Shown here one piece after another: positions 25,286 through 34,546 of a stretch of DNA of 64,000 bases (position 1 is its first letter; every line of letters starts with the position of its first letter). The position numbers and the translations under genes are program-made. The DNA is taken from assembly GCF_042664795.1 (NCBI RefSeq), contig NZ_JBHTBN010000003.1:186001-250000 (forward strand), written 5' to 3'. Source of the DNA: Jejudonia soesokkakensis (GTDB lineage Bacteria > Bacteroidota > Bacteroidia > Flavobacteriales > Flavobacteriaceae). The notes under the pieces were generated by a model that worked only from the letters and a program-made list of their open reading frames with translations, made no database searches and had not been told where the DNA came from.

Positions 25286-26848
25286 ATGAAATACCTGTAT
25301 GGTTTGGCAATTTTGGGTTGCCTCGTTTTGTGGACTTCGTGTCGTAATGACTTTGAAAGTGTGGCAAGCACTGGTGATCTTGAATTTTCAAGAGATACTG
25401 TTTTTCTGGATACAATCTTTACCAATATTGGTTCTAGCACGTATAATTTAAAAGTCTATAACAGAAGCGATGAAGATATCAATATTCCAACCATTGCTTT
25501 AGGTCAGGGTGAAGCGTCTAACTACCGTCTAAACGTCGACGGATTACCTGGAAAATCTTTTGAGGATATTCAAATCTTAGCCAAAGACAGTATTTTCATT
25601 TTTGTTGAGACTACGTTCGATATCAATACAGTTCCTGGAAACGACACTGAATTTCTATATACGGACCAGATTGTTTTTGATGCAGGACCTAATCAGCAAA
25701 ATGTTGAGCTCGTAACACTTGTAAAAGATGCGGTCTTCCTCTTTCCAGAACAAGCTTCAGATGGCACCATCGAGACGCTTAACCTGGGTATGGATGCAAA
25801 TGGTGAGGATATCTTAATTGAAGGATTTTTTCTGGAAGATGATCAGCTTACTTTTACAAACGAGAAACCGTATGTAATTTATGGATACGCAGCGGTACCT
25901 CCTGGCCAAACGCTTACTGTAGAGCCTGGAGCACGAATATTCAGTCATGCCAATAGCGGAATCTTAGTGGCCAATACAGCTTCGATCAAAGCAAATGGAG
26001 CGCCGAGTACAGATCCGGAAGCAATGGAAAATCAGATTATTTTTGAAGGAGATCGTTTGGAACCAACATTTGCCGATGTACCTGGTCAATGGGGAACTAT
26101 CTGGTGTACTGCTGGAAGTACCGATAATGAATTTAGCTATGTGACGATAAAGAATTCGGTGGTGGGCATTTTAATGGATAGCAATGATGGCGACAGAACC
26201 TTAACGCTTTCAAATGTTGAAATCTATAACATCGCCAATGTAGGAATTCTTGCCAGAAACGGAAATGTCTATGGAGAAAATGTTGTTGTGAATAATTGCG
26301 GGCAAGCAGCGCTGTCGGCTTCTCTGGGAGGCACCTACAACTTTAACCATTGTACCTTCGCAAATTACTGGACCAATAGCTTTAGAAGCTTCCCGGCTGT
26401 ACAGATTGATAATGTATTACAGGTGAGCGAAACAGAATTCGTTGTAGAAGATCTTATTGAAGCGAATTTCACGAATTGTATTATCTACGGAAACGAACGT
26501 CGTGAATTAGGCTTTGTCGTAGAGCCATCGGCTGCTTTCAACTATAATCTAACCAATACACTTATCCGATTTGAAGATCCGAATGGTGATTTTATTGATA
26601 ATCCGTTGTACGATTTTAGTAATACAGCTCTTTATACGAATATAGTTTTGAATGAAGATCCTGTATTTCAGAATACACAGAATAACAATTTTAATATCGA
26701 AATGGGAACTTCTGGTGCCGAAAATATAGGATTATCCAATGTGATGCCTCAGATTGATCTCAATGGAATGATACGAAACAACCCGCCAGACGCTGGTGCG
26801 TATGAGGCTACTGTATTTCCAGATCCTGAACCGAGACCAAATAACTAA
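25286..26848 (+). CDS. Lipoprotein with parallel beta-helix, surface-exposed
   Basis: A 520-residue lipoprotein (lipobox LWTSC, Cys19). Residues about 30-150 look like an Ig-like, choice-of-anchor type region (SRDTVFLDTIFTNIGSSTYNLKVYNRS). From about 200 to 470 come short repeating beta-turn units (GARIFSHANSGILVANTASIKANG, NEFSYVTIKNSVVGILMDSN, LTLSNVEIYNIANVGILARNG) typical of right-handed parallel beta-helices. The C-terminus ends PDAGAYEATVFPDPEP. It resembles glycan-binding or polysaccharide-lyase scaffolds but no catalytic site is seen. Confidence 0.75.
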   Translation: MKYLYGLAILGCLVLWTSCRNDFESVASTGDLEFSRDTVFLDTIFTNIGSSTYNLKVYNRSDEDINIPTIALGQGEASNYRLNVDGLPGKSFEDIQILAKDSIFIFVETTFDINTVPGNDTEFLYTDQIVFDAGPNQQNVELVTLVKDAVFLFPEQASDGTIETLNLGMDANGEDILIEGFFLEDDQLTFTNEKPYVIYGYAAVPPGQTLTVEPGARIFSHANSGILVANTASIKANGAPSTDPEAMENQIIFEGDRLEPTFADVPGQWGTIWCTAGSTDNEFSYVTIKNSVVGILMDSNDGDRTLTLSNVEIYNIANVGILARNGNVYGENVVVNNCGQAALSASLGGTYNFNHCTFANYWTNSFRSFPAVQIDNVLQVSETEFVVEDLIEANFTNCIIYGNERRELGFVVEPSAAFNYNLTNTLIRFEDPNGDFIDNPLYDFSNTALYTNIVLNEDPVFQNTQNNNFNIEMGTSGAENIGLSNVMPQIDLNGMIRNNPPDAGAYEATVFPDPEPRPNN

Positions 26849-26968
26849 AAATACTTATCATCTCGAACGCCAGTAAGTGATCCCATTAAGTGAATAAGTT
26901 TCTTGAAAAAGATATGTTAGAAAAGCACTAGGAGTCGTCGCTCTGTTGTTTTAGAAAAATAAAACAAG

Positions 26969-28243
26969 TTAAGCTACGAACAAAGGCCTATGACTCATCA
27001 TTTCGTGTACTTCCTGTCCTACTTTTTCTAATGCAGTAACATCTTCAGAATTAGTAATCACGCGATCGATGAAATCTACAATTTGTTGCATGTCGTTTTC
27101 TTTTAATCCACGCGTTGTGATCGCAGCAGTTCCAATTCTAATTCCGCTGGTAACGAAGGGAGATTTATCATCAAAAGGCACCATATTTTTATTGACAGTT
27201 ATTTCAGCTTTTCCTAGAGCTTCTTCCGCTTGTTTCCCTGTAATATTCTTATTCCGAAGGTCAATTAACATCATATGATTGTCTGTACCTCCACTAATAA
27301 TTTTATATCCTTTTTGCACAAAAGCTTCAGCCATGACTGCGGCATTCTTTTTTACCTGCACCATATAATGTAAAAACTCATCTGTCAATGCCTCACCAAA
27401 TGCAATTGCCTTAGCTGCAATGATATGCTCTAAGGGACCTCCTTGATTTCCAGGAAAAATCCCACTATCTAACAATGAAGACATTTTCCGAAGAGAGCCA
27501 TTCTTTAGTGTTAACCCAAACGGATTATCAAAGTCTTTCCCCATTAAAATCATTCCGCCGCGAGGACCTCTCAGGGTTTTATGAGTAGTCGTAGTCACCA
27601 CATGGCAATGCGGAATAGGATCACTAATAATACCTTTAGCAATCAAACCTGCAGGATGCGCAATATCTGCCATCAAAATTGCATCTACTTTATCTGCAAT
27701 TTGCCTGAAACGCTTATAATCGATCTCACGCGAATAGGCCGAAGCGCCTGCAATGATCATCTTTGGCATTTCTTTTATCGCTATTGCTTCGATCTTATCG
27801 TAATCCAGCATTCCTGTCTCCTCTTCCACTCCATAAAAAACAGGATTGTATAACTTTCCGCTAAAATTTACGGGAGATCCATGTGTCAAATGACCTCCAT
27901 GAGACAGATCGAATCCCAGAAATGTATCGCCGGGTTTTAAGCAGGCTGCAAATACAGCCGTATTGGCTTGAGAGCCACTATGTGGCTGTACGTTAGCATA
28001 CTCGGCGCCAAAAAGGGTTTTAGCGCGATCAATTGCAATCTGTTCAACTTCATCCACGACTTCACATCCTCCATAATATCGCTTTCCTGGATACCCTTCG
28101 GCGTATTTATTGGTAAGCACAGAGCCAGCAGCCTCTAGCACTTGTTCACTAACAAAGTTTTCGGAAGCAATTAATTCTAATCCGTTGATTTGTCTGTTTT
28201 TTTCCGCTTCAATAAGTTCAAAAATCTGTTCGTCTCGTTGCAT
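26969..28243 (-). CDS. glyA: Serine hydroxymethyltransferase
   Basis: A 424-residue PLP enzyme that interconverts serine and glycine with tetrahydrofolate, supplying one-carbon units. The Schiff-base lysine lies in VVTTTTHKTLRGPRGGMIL (about residue 227). GLELIASENFVS, YAEGYPGKRYYGGCE, PHSGSQAN and LSHGGHLTHG are diagnostic. Full length, single gene. 120 bp separates it from the converging beta-helix gene and no terminator is seen in that gap. Confidence 0.97.
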   Translation of the reverse strand: MQRDEQIFELIEAEKNRQINGLELIASENFVSEQVLEAAGSVLTNKYAEGYPGKRYYGGCEVVDEVEQIAIDRAKTLFGAEYANVQPHSGSQANTAVFAACLKPGDTFLGFDLSHGGHLTHGSPVNFSGKLYNPVFYGVEEETGMLDYDKIEAIAIKEMPKMIIAGASAYSREIDYKRFRQIADKVDAILMADIAHPAGLIAKGIISDPIPHCHVVTTTTHKTLRGPRGGMILMGKDFDNPFGLTLKNGSLRKMSSLLDSGIFPGNQGGPLEHIIAAKAIAFGEALTDEFLHYMVQVKKNAAVMAEAFVQKGYKIISGGTDNHMMLIDLRNKNITGKQAEEALGKAEITVNKNMVPFDDKSPFVTSGIRIGTAAITTRGLKENDMQQIVDFIDRVITNSEDVTALEKVGQEVHEMMSHRPLFVA

Positions 28244-28309
28244 ACAATTGATAAAAGGTTAATAATATCCAAAAATACAAAATGACTATGGTTAGTTATT
28301 CAGAAATTA

Positions 28310-28317
28310 TATATTTG
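28310..28317 (+). promoter_or_regulatory. -7 promoter box for fahA
   Basis: TATATTTG is a perfect TAnnTTTG match 37 bp before the fahA ATG. The -33 region is poor, with only TTAG-like sequence near 28292. This is the best Bacteroidota-type -7 box noted in the window. Confidence 0.5.
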
Positions 28318-28354
28318 ATCAACATTTTACCAACAATAAAAAAAACGAACCGTT

Positions 28355-29629
28355 ATGCCCTTAACTGCAAATGACCCAAAACGTATCACGTGGCTCGATG
28401 TGCCGCATAATTCAGATTTCCCTATTCAGAACATTCCGTTTGGGGTTTTTTTAACTCGTGATGATGTAATTACCATTGGGACGAGGATTGGAAACACCGC
28501 GATCGATCTGGGGGCACTCCACCAGCTTGGGTATTTTAAAGATATAGAACTTACCGATGATATCTTTTTACAGGACAGTTTAAATGATTTTATTGCTGAT
28601 GGTAGAAAAACCTGGAGACTTGTTCGAAATCGTATTTCAGACTTATTCTTAAAAGGCAACGATGAACTTCGTAAAAACAAAGAGCATTGCAAAGAAGTGC
28701 TTTTTCGTCTGGATGAAATAGAAATGCAATTACCTGTTGATGTAGGTGATTACACAGATTTCTACGCGAGTAAAGAACATGCAACCAATGTTGGTTCTTT
28801 ATTCCGTGATCCGGAAAATGCGTTATTACCTAACTGGTTACATATCCCTATTGGGTACCACGGTAGAAGTTCTTCGATCATTCCATCTGGAACCGCCGTT
28901 AGAAGACCTGTAGGTCAAACCAAACCTGGAGATGATGGAGTTCCTGGTTTTGGCCCTTCAAAGTTGTTGGATTTTGAATTGGAGATGGCATTTATTACGA
29001 CGGCTACAAACGACTTAGGAAAACGTGTTCCTATCAAAGAAGCCGAAGAAAATATCTTTGGATTAGTATTATTTAATGACTGGAGTGCACGTGACATTCA
29101 GGCGTGGGAATACGTGCCGCTGGGGCCCTTTCTAGGTAAAAGTTTCGCATCCACTATTTCTCCATGGATTGTAACTTTAGATGCCTTACAACCCTTCAGA
29201 ACTAAAAGTCCAAAACAAGATCCTACACCGCTACCCTATTTGCAACAGCCAGATAACATGGCCTACGATATTAAATTACAAGCAGCCATCAAGCCTCAAG
29301 GGGGTATTGAGACAGTTGTTTGTAATTCGAATTTTAAATATATGTATTGGTCCATGGCACAGCAATTAACACACCATACGGTTAATGGTTGTAATGTACG
29401 TAGTGGCGATATGATGGGAAGTGGAACCATTTCAGGTCCTACAGAAGATAGTTATGGATCTATGCTAGAGCTTACTTGGAAAGGAACTAAGCCTATTACA
29501 TTAAGTGATGGTGGCGAGCGAAAATTTATAAATGACGGAGATACAGTTATAATGAGAGCGCATTCAGAAAAAAATGGAATCAGGATTGGTTTTGGTGAAT
29601 GCAAAGGTAAAGTGCTTCCTGCCAATTAG
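28355..29629 (+). CDS. fahA: Fumarylacetoacetase
   Basis: A 424-residue enzyme for the last step of tyrosine/phenylalanine breakdown, cleaving fumarylacetoacetate to fumarate and acetoacetate. An N-terminal SH3-like domain (1-118) carries FPIQNIPFGVF. The catalytic domain has YTDFYASKEHATNVG (catalytic His near 135), PIGYHGRSSSIIPSG, DFELEMAFI (metal-binding Glu), LFNDWSARDIQAWEYVPLGPFLGKSF and a late GSGTISGP. Length and motifs match the family. A 24-bp palindrome follows the stop. Confidence 0.95.
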   Translation: MPLTANDPKRITWLDVPHNSDFPIQNIPFGVFLTRDDVITIGTRIGNTAIDLGALHQLGYFKDIELTDDIFLQDSLNDFIADGRKTWRLVRNRISDLFLKGNDELRKNKEHCKEVLFRLDEIEMQLPVDVGDYTDFYASKEHATNVGSLFRDPENALLPNWLHIPIGYHGRSSSIIPSGTAVRRPVGQTKPGDDGVPGFGPSKLLDFELEMAFITTATNDLGKRVPIKEAEENIFGLVLFNDWSARDIQAWEYVPLGPFLGKSFASTISPWIVTLDALQPFRTKSPKQDPTPLPYLQQPDNMAYDIKLQAAIKPQGGIETVVCNSNFKYMYWSMAQQLTHHTVNGCNVRSGDMMGSGTISGPTEDSYGSMLELTWKGTKPITLSDGGERKFINDGDTVIMRAHSEKNGIRIGFGECKGKVLPAN

Positions 29630-29653
29630 TTATGATTATGGCATAGCAATTGT

Positions 29654-29677
29654 ATTTTAAGTTATATAACTTAAAAT
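29654..29677. repeat. 24-bp perfect AT-rich palindrome
   Basis: The 24 bases are their own reverse complement with no central spacer (core GTTATATAAC at 29661-29670, flanked by TTAA and T/A runs). It lies 24 bp after the fahA stop and ends nine bases before the ATG at 29687. A dimeric repressor site is more likely than a terminator because there is no GC stem. Confidence 0.6.
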
Positions 29678-29686
29678 TTTCATACT

Positions 29687-30871
29687 ATGAGACACACTAT
29701 TACTTTACTTAGTATTGCACTCTTACTCATAGGATGTAATAGTGCCAAACGAACCGAAAAGTTTCTTTCTCAAGGAAATTATGAGCAAGCTATCGAACTG
29801 GCAGTAAAAAAACTTGCCAAAGATAAAGATAGCAGACAAAGTGCAGATTTGATCCTCTCTGCAGAAAGAGCCTTTAAAAAATTGGTAGATGATGAGTTGC
29901 GAAGAGTTTCTTTTCTGAAAAAAGACGACTCACCTACGGCTGCCAGAGAAATTTATGAGATCTATACCAACCTAGACTACTTACAAAGTCAAATACGACC
30001 GCTATTGCCATTATACAATAGAAAACTAAAACGCAATGCAAATTTTGATATTGTAGATTATAATGAGGAGATCATAATTGCAAAAAATAATTTTCTAGAA
30101 GCTTTATATACTGAAGCTTTATCCTACATGGAGCGTGGTCAAAAGCAAGATTATAGGCGTGCCCACACTTTATTTACAGAACTTTCATCATTAAGATCAA
30201 ATTATAAAGATGTGGCAAAGCGTATGGAAGATGCTCATTACTTTGGGACAGATTTTGTTTTTGTAACACTTCAAAATCGAACAGGAATTTTAATTCCACG
30301 AAGATTAGAAAGAGACTTGCTTGATTTTAGTACCTATAACCTAGATGATTTCTGGACAGTGTATCATAGTGAAAAGCAAAATGATATCGATTATGACTTC
30401 GGAATTGTCTATAGTTTTAAAGATATTGCTATCTCACCAGAGCGTATTAATGAACGGGAGTACAACAGGAAAGACCGCATCAAAACTGGTTGGGAATACA
30501 AACTTGACCGAAACGGAAATGTAATGAAAGATAGTTTGGGGAATGATATTAAAATTGATGTATTCGAAAATGTAACCGCAAGAGTTACAGTAACTCAACA
30601 AACCAAATCAGTACTGGTTGGTGGTGACGTGATCTATCGAGACTTAAATGGTGGCAGAGATATCGACCGATTTCCTTTGAGTAGCGAATTTATCTTCGAG
30701 AATATTTTTGCTAAATACAGAGGGGATAAACGTGCATTATTAAAAGAAGATCTCGACTTGATACGATTTGATTTTGTTCCGTTTCCATCGAATGAACAAA
30801 TGGTCTACGATGCCGGAACCGACATTAAAATACGGTTAACAGAAATACTACAAGAAAATAGATTTTACTAA
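29687..30871 (+). CDS. Lipoprotein of unknown function with helical repeats
   Basis: A 394-residue lipoprotein (signal ending LIGC, Cys17). Residues 22-190 are strongly helical and TPR-like (FLSQGNYEQAIELAVKKLAKDKDSRQSADLILSAERAF). The second half is beta-rich and includes DRNGNVMKDSLGNDIKIDVFENVTARVTVTQQTKSVLVGGDVIYRDL. I do not recognise the family beyond a resemblance to conserved flavobacterial lipoproteins. Its stop codon touches the shared terminator and the palindrome at 29654-29677 lies in its 5' region. Confidence 0.8.
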   Translation: MRHTITLLSIALLLIGCNSAKRTEKFLSQGNYEQAIELAVKKLAKDKDSRQSADLILSAERAFKKLVDDELRRVSFLKKDDSPTAAREIYEIYTNLDYLQSQIRPLLPLYNRKLKRNANFDIVDYNEEIIIAKNNFLEALYTEALSYMERGQKQDYRRAHTLFTELSSLRSNYKDVAKRMEDAHYFGTDFVFVTLQNRTGILIPRRLERDLLDFSTYNLDDFWTVYHSEKQNDIDYDFGIVYSFKDIAISPERINEREYNRKDRIKTGWEYKLDRNGNVMKDSLGNDIKIDVFENVTARVTVTQQTKSVLVGGDVIYRDLNGGRDIDRFPLSSEFIFENIFAKYRGDKRALLKEDLDLIRFDFVPFPSNEQMVYDAGTDIKIRLTEILQENRFY

Positions 30872-30899
30872 AAAAAGCCCCTCAATTGAGGGGTTTTTT
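30871..30899. terminator. Strong bidirectional terminator shared by two stop codons
   Basis: Six As, G, the 16-bp palindrome CCCCTCAATTGAGGGG (30878-30893) and six Ts. The lipoprotein gene's TAA ends at 30871 and the ytxJ TAG begins (minus strand) at 30902-30900, so the whole intergenic space is the terminator. Confidence 0.95.
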
Positions 30900-31286
30900 C
30901 TATACAAATTTTGTAAGTTCTTCTGCTCGGATACTATGATGCGAAGCATGGGCGACAGCGACTCCATTTTTTATGACGATCAATTGCGGACTCTGATGTA
31001 CCACCTGAAATTTATAGCCAACCTCATCAGATATATTCCTATAATTTAATAGATCGAGATAATATAGTTTTATCTGCGAGGAATCAATATCATAAGTACT
31101 CTCAAAATTACGTAACACCATTCTCGAAATTCCACATCGTGTAGAGTGTTTAAAAATCACTATGGGAATTGAGTTTGAGGCTTCAACAATACTATCTAAT
31201 TGATCCATACTGGTGAGTGCCTGCCATGGTAATGCTTCTTTTTCTTTTTTTTCAGAAGAGTCTTTAGACCCAAATAATCCAAACAT
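30900..31286 (-). CDS. ytxJ: YtxJ, bacillithiol system redox-active protein
   Basis: A 128-residue thioredoxin-fold protein of the YtxJ family, proposed to act as a monothiol bacilliredoxin. The active site reads FKHSTRCGISRM with one cysteine (Cys51 area), and the cis-Pro loop is HQSPQLIVIKNG. There is no signal peptide, so it is cytoplasmic. It complements bshB1 in this window as evidence for bacillithiol as the thiol buffer. Confidence 0.9.
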   Translation of the reverse strand: MFGLFGSKDSSEKKEKEALPWQALTSMDQLDSIVEASNSIPIVIFKHSTRCGISRMVLRNFESTYDIDSSQIKLYYLDLLNYRNISDEVGYKFQVVHQSPQLIVIKNGVAVAHASHHSIRAEELTKFV

Positions 31287-31550
31287 AGTGTTCTTTTTTG
31301 CAAATATACGAGTTCTCTAGTCGTTTATAATGAGATATACTTACAGATGAGAACCGTCAAATTGACACCTATTTTATGTGCTTTTAAAGACATTTTGTCC
31401 TATTTTTAAGTTGGCTCAAGTTTTGAAATAGAACGTTTAGAAATTGACAACTATAAACATATGATCTGTTCTCAGATTAATTTATAAAACTTTAAACAAA
31501 GGTGCTCCTACTTTTACTCTGAGTGATAGTTGAAGAGCGCACAATACATT

Positions 31551-34154
31551 ATGAACTTTAACAATTATACTATAAATTCACAAGAAGCAATTCAGCAGGC
31601 TCAACAACTTGCACAAGGCTTCGGGCATCAGCAAATCGAAAATGAACACCTATTAAAAGCCATTTTTGAAGTTGATGAAAATGTGACCCCATTCATTTTA
31701 AAAAAACTGAATGTTAACATAGGCTTGTTACAACAAGTGCTCGACAAACAACTGCAAAGCTTACCTAAAGTTTCTGGGGGTGATATTATGCTCTCCCGTG
31801 AAGCTGGAAAAACTGTAAATGAAGCTAGTTTGATAGCTAAAAAAATGAACGATGAATATGCTTCTATCGAACATTTAATTATTGCTATTTATAAATCAAA
31901 AAGTAACATTGCACAAACATTAAAAGATCAGGGAGTTACCGAAAAAGGGTTAAAAAGTGCTATCGAAGAATTGCGTGGCGGTGACCGGGTGACGTCTCAA
32001 AGTGTTGAAGAAACCTATAACTCTCTCAATAAATATGCTCGTAACCTGAATCAGTTAGCACAGGATGGAAAATTAGATCCTGTTATTGGAAGAGATGAAG
32101 AGATACGTAGAATTCTTCAGATATTATCCAGAAGAACAAAGAACAACCCAATGTTGGTAGGCGAACCAGGTACTGGTAAAACAGCCATAGCCGAAGGATT
32201 AGCACATCGTATTGTAGACGGAGATGTTCCTGAAAATCTAAAATCGAAAGAAATTTTCTCTTTGGATATGGGAGCACTCATTGCAGGTGCAAAATATAAA
32301 GGTGAATTTGAGGAACGCTTAAAAGCAGTGATTAAAGAAGTGACGGGCAGTGATGGAGATATTGTTCTCTTTATCGATGAGATTCATACACTCGTGGGTG
32401 CCGGTGGCGGACAAGGTGCTATGGATGCAGCCAATATTTTAAAACCTGCATTAGCACGAGGTGAACTACGCGCGATTGGTGCTACCACATTGGATGAGTA
32501 TCAAAAATACTTTGAAAAAGATAAAGCGTTAGAAAGACGTTTTCAGAAAGTTGTGGTGAATGAACCAGATACTGAAAGTGCTATCTCAATTCTTCGCGGA
32601 ATCAAAGAAAAGTACGAAACACACCATAAAGTACGGATTAAAGATGAAGCAATTATCGCGGCAGTAGAACTTTCGCAACGGTATATTACCAATCGGTTTT
32701 TACCAGACAAGGCGATTGACCTAATGGATGAAGCAGCGAGTAAGTTGCGAATGGAGATAAATTCCAAGCCAGAAGAACTCGACGTGTTAGATAGAAAGAT
32801 CATGCAGCTTGAAATTGAGATTGAAGCGATCAAGCGTGAAAAAGATGAAAGCAAGTTGAAAAATCTTCGCGCAGATCTTGCGAATTTAAAAGAAGAACGC
32901 AACGAGCTCAATGCAAAGTGGAAATCTGAAAAAGAAGTTGTAGAAAACGTTCAGCAGTATAAAACTGAAATAGAAGAGTATAAACTCGAAGCAGAAAGAG
33001 CAGAACGTGATGGAGATTTTGGAAAAGTAGCAGAGCTTCGTTACGGAAAGATCAAAGAAGCGCAAGAAAAACTTTCAGCATTAGAAAAACAATTAGCCGA
33101 AAGTCAGGATGGAACTTCTCTTATTAAAGAGGAAGTCACTAATGAGGATATTGCCGAAGTGGTGGCAAAATGGACTGGGATTCCAGTAACTAAAATGCTA
33201 CAAAGTGATCGCGAAAAATTGCTAAAACTTGAAACTGAATTACACAAACGTGTAGTTGGACAAGAGGAAGCCATCGTAGCCGTAAGTGATGCTATTCGTC
33301 GAAGTCGTGCTGGTTTACAGGATACTAAAAAACCTATTGGAAGTTTTCTCTTTTTGGGAACCACTGGAGTTGGTAAAACCGAACTTGCAAAGGCATTAGC
33401 CGAATATTTATTCGATGATGAAAATGCAATGACACGTATTGACATGAGTGAATATCAAGAGCGTCACAGCGTAAGTAGATTGGTGGGAGCACCTCCGGGA
33501 TATGTAGGGTATGATGAAGGCGGACAGCTAACTGAAGCGGTTCGAAGAAGACCATATTCTGTTGTGCTACTGGACGAAATTGAAAAAGCACACCCAGATA
33601 CATTTAATATATTATTACAAGTCTTGGATGAAGGAAGGTTAACCGATAACAAAGGACGAGTTGCCGATTTTAAAAATTCGATCATCATTATGACTAGCAA
33701 TATGGGAAGCGATATTATTCAGCAGAAGTTTGAAAGTATCAAAGATCCTGAAACTGCAATGGAAGGCGCGAAAGTAGAAGTGCTTGGCTTACTAAAACAA
33801 ACGGTACGTCCAGAGTTTTTAAACCGAATTGATGATATCATCATGTTTACACCATTAAACAAAAAAGATATTAAGCAGATTGTCGGATTGCAGTTAAAAG
33901 GAGTTTCAAAAATGCTATTGAAGCAAGGAATTACATTAGATGCTACAGACGAAGCGATTGCTTATCTTTCAGAAAAAGGATACGATCCACAATTTGGAGC
34001 GCGCCCTGTAAAACGAGTAATCCAAAAAGAAGTATTGAATGCGCTTTCTAAGGAAATACTTTCAGGAAAAATTACAACAGAGAGTATTATTTTACTGGAT
34101 AGTTTTAATTCAGAATTAGTTTTTAGAAATCAGGGAGACCTTGTAAATTCATAA
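31551..34154 (+). CDS. clpB: ClpB protein disaggregase
   Basis: An 867-residue AAA+ chaperone. The ATG at 31551 (MNFNNYTINSQEA) is chosen because it aligns with the usual ClpB N-terminus, and a TTG seven codons upstream is less likely. The N domain runs to about 145, the first AAA module has Walker A GEPGTGKTA (about 205-213), a coiled-coil middle domain runs about 400-525 (MQLEIEIEAIKREKDESKLKNLRA), and the second AAA module has GTTGVGKTE near 603. The C-terminal domain has GYDPQFGARPVKRVIQ. It resolubilises heat-damaged aggregates with DnaK. The 264-bp upstream gap holds no gene, so a long leader is possible. Confidence 0.97.
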   Translation: MNFNNYTINSQEAIQQAQQLAQGFGHQQIENEHLLKAIFEVDENVTPFILKKLNVNIGLLQQVLDKQLQSLPKVSGGDIMLSREAGKTVNEASLIAKKMNDEYASIEHLIIAIYKSKSNIAQTLKDQGVTEKGLKSAIEELRGGDRVTSQSVEETYNSLNKYARNLNQLAQDGKLDPVIGRDEEIRRILQILSRRTKNNPMLVGEPGTGKTAIAEGLAHRIVDGDVPENLKSKEIFSLDMGALIAGAKYKGEFEERLKAVIKEVTGSDGDIVLFIDEIHTLVGAGGGQGAMDAANILKPALARGELRAIGATTLDEYQKYFEKDKALERRFQKVVVNEPDTESAISILRGIKEKYETHHKVRIKDEAIIAAVELSQRYITNRFLPDKAIDLMDEAASKLRMEINSKPEELDVLDRKIMQLEIEIEAIKREKDESKLKNLRADLANLKEERNELNAKWKSEKEVVENVQQYKTEIEEYKLEAERAERDGDFGKVAELRYGKIKEAQEKLSALEKQLAESQDGTSLIKEEVTNEDIAEVVAKWTGIPVTKMLQSDREKLLKLETELHKRVVGQEEAIVAVSDAIRRSRAGLQDTKKPIGSFLFLGTTGVGKTELAKALAEYLFDDENAMTRIDMSEYQERHSVSRLVGAPPGYVGYDEGGQLTEAVRRRPYSVVLLDEIEKAHPDTFNILLQVLDEGRLTDNKGRVADFKNSIIIMTSNMGSDIIQQKFESIKDPETAMEGAKVEVLGLLKQTVRPEFLNRIDDIIMFTPLNKKDIKQIVGLQLKGVSKMLLKQGITLDATDEAIAYLSEKGYDPQFGARPVKRVIQKEVLNALSKEILSGKITTESIILLDSFNSELVFRNQGDLVNS

Positions 34155-34160
34155 CAGGTT

Positions 34161-34202
34161 TGGGTTGCCTGTCGTGATGCTATCGCTCACGAGAATAACC
34201 CA
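34161..34202 (+). other. Structured 3' segment after clpB
   Basis: TGGGTT (34161-34166) pairs with AACCCA (34197-34202) and encloses a hairpin CGTGA/TCACG. It lies between the clpB stop and its terminator, so it would be part of the clpB mRNA tail. No function is known. Confidence 0.4.
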
Positions 34203-34219
34203 ATTGGTTGGTTAGTTTG

Positions 34220-34255
34220 CCACCTGTACTCTTTGGATTGCAGGTGGTTTTTTTT
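34220..34255 (+). terminator. clpB terminator
   Basis: CCACCTG (34220-34226) pairs with CAGGTGG (34241-34247) across a 14-base loop and runs straight into eight Ts, 65 bp past the clpB stop. Confidence 0.9.
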
Positions 34256-34353
34256 ATGGCAAAGAATTGGGTTCAGAAAAAAAACATCGGAAAAATGTAA
34301 CAAAAATTGAATCTTGCTCGTCATATTAATAACAATCAATAAAACTAACAGTC

Positions 34354-34488
34354 ATGAAAACTCAATCAAATCCTTCAGAAAAAATTGAAACACGAAATGT
34401 GCGCAATCAAATTTTAGGATTGTATATAATTTTTATTACAGCTCTTATGGTAACTTATTCTATAGTCACTGCATCACAGGTTTTATAA
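34354..34488 (+). CDS. 44-residue single-pass membrane protein
   Basis: A short open frame from ATG 34354 to TAA 34488. Residues 1-19 are polar and charged (MKTQSNPSEKIETRNVRNQ). Residues 20-43 are a single hydrophobic helix (ILGLYIIFITALMVTYSIVTASQVL). The frame is bounded by the clpB terminator upstream and by its own terminator ten bases after the stop, which argues that it is expressed. I recognise no family. It converges on csbD, a stress-type gene. Confidence 0.65.
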   Translation: MKTQSNPSEKIETRNVRNQILGLYIIFITALMVTYSIVTASQVL

Positions 34489-34491
34489 TAT

Positions 34492-34528
34492 AAAAAAAGC
34501 TCCAAATCATATTAATTTGGAGCTTTTT
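34492..34528. terminator. Bidirectional terminator between the small membrane gene and csbD
   Basis: A seven-A run, a perfect 10-bp stem AGCTCCAAAT (34498-34507)/ATTTGGAGCT (34515-34524), a seven-base loop and a T run. It can serve both converging genes. Confidence 0.9.
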
Positions 34529-34546
34529 CATTTCTAACAAATTATA

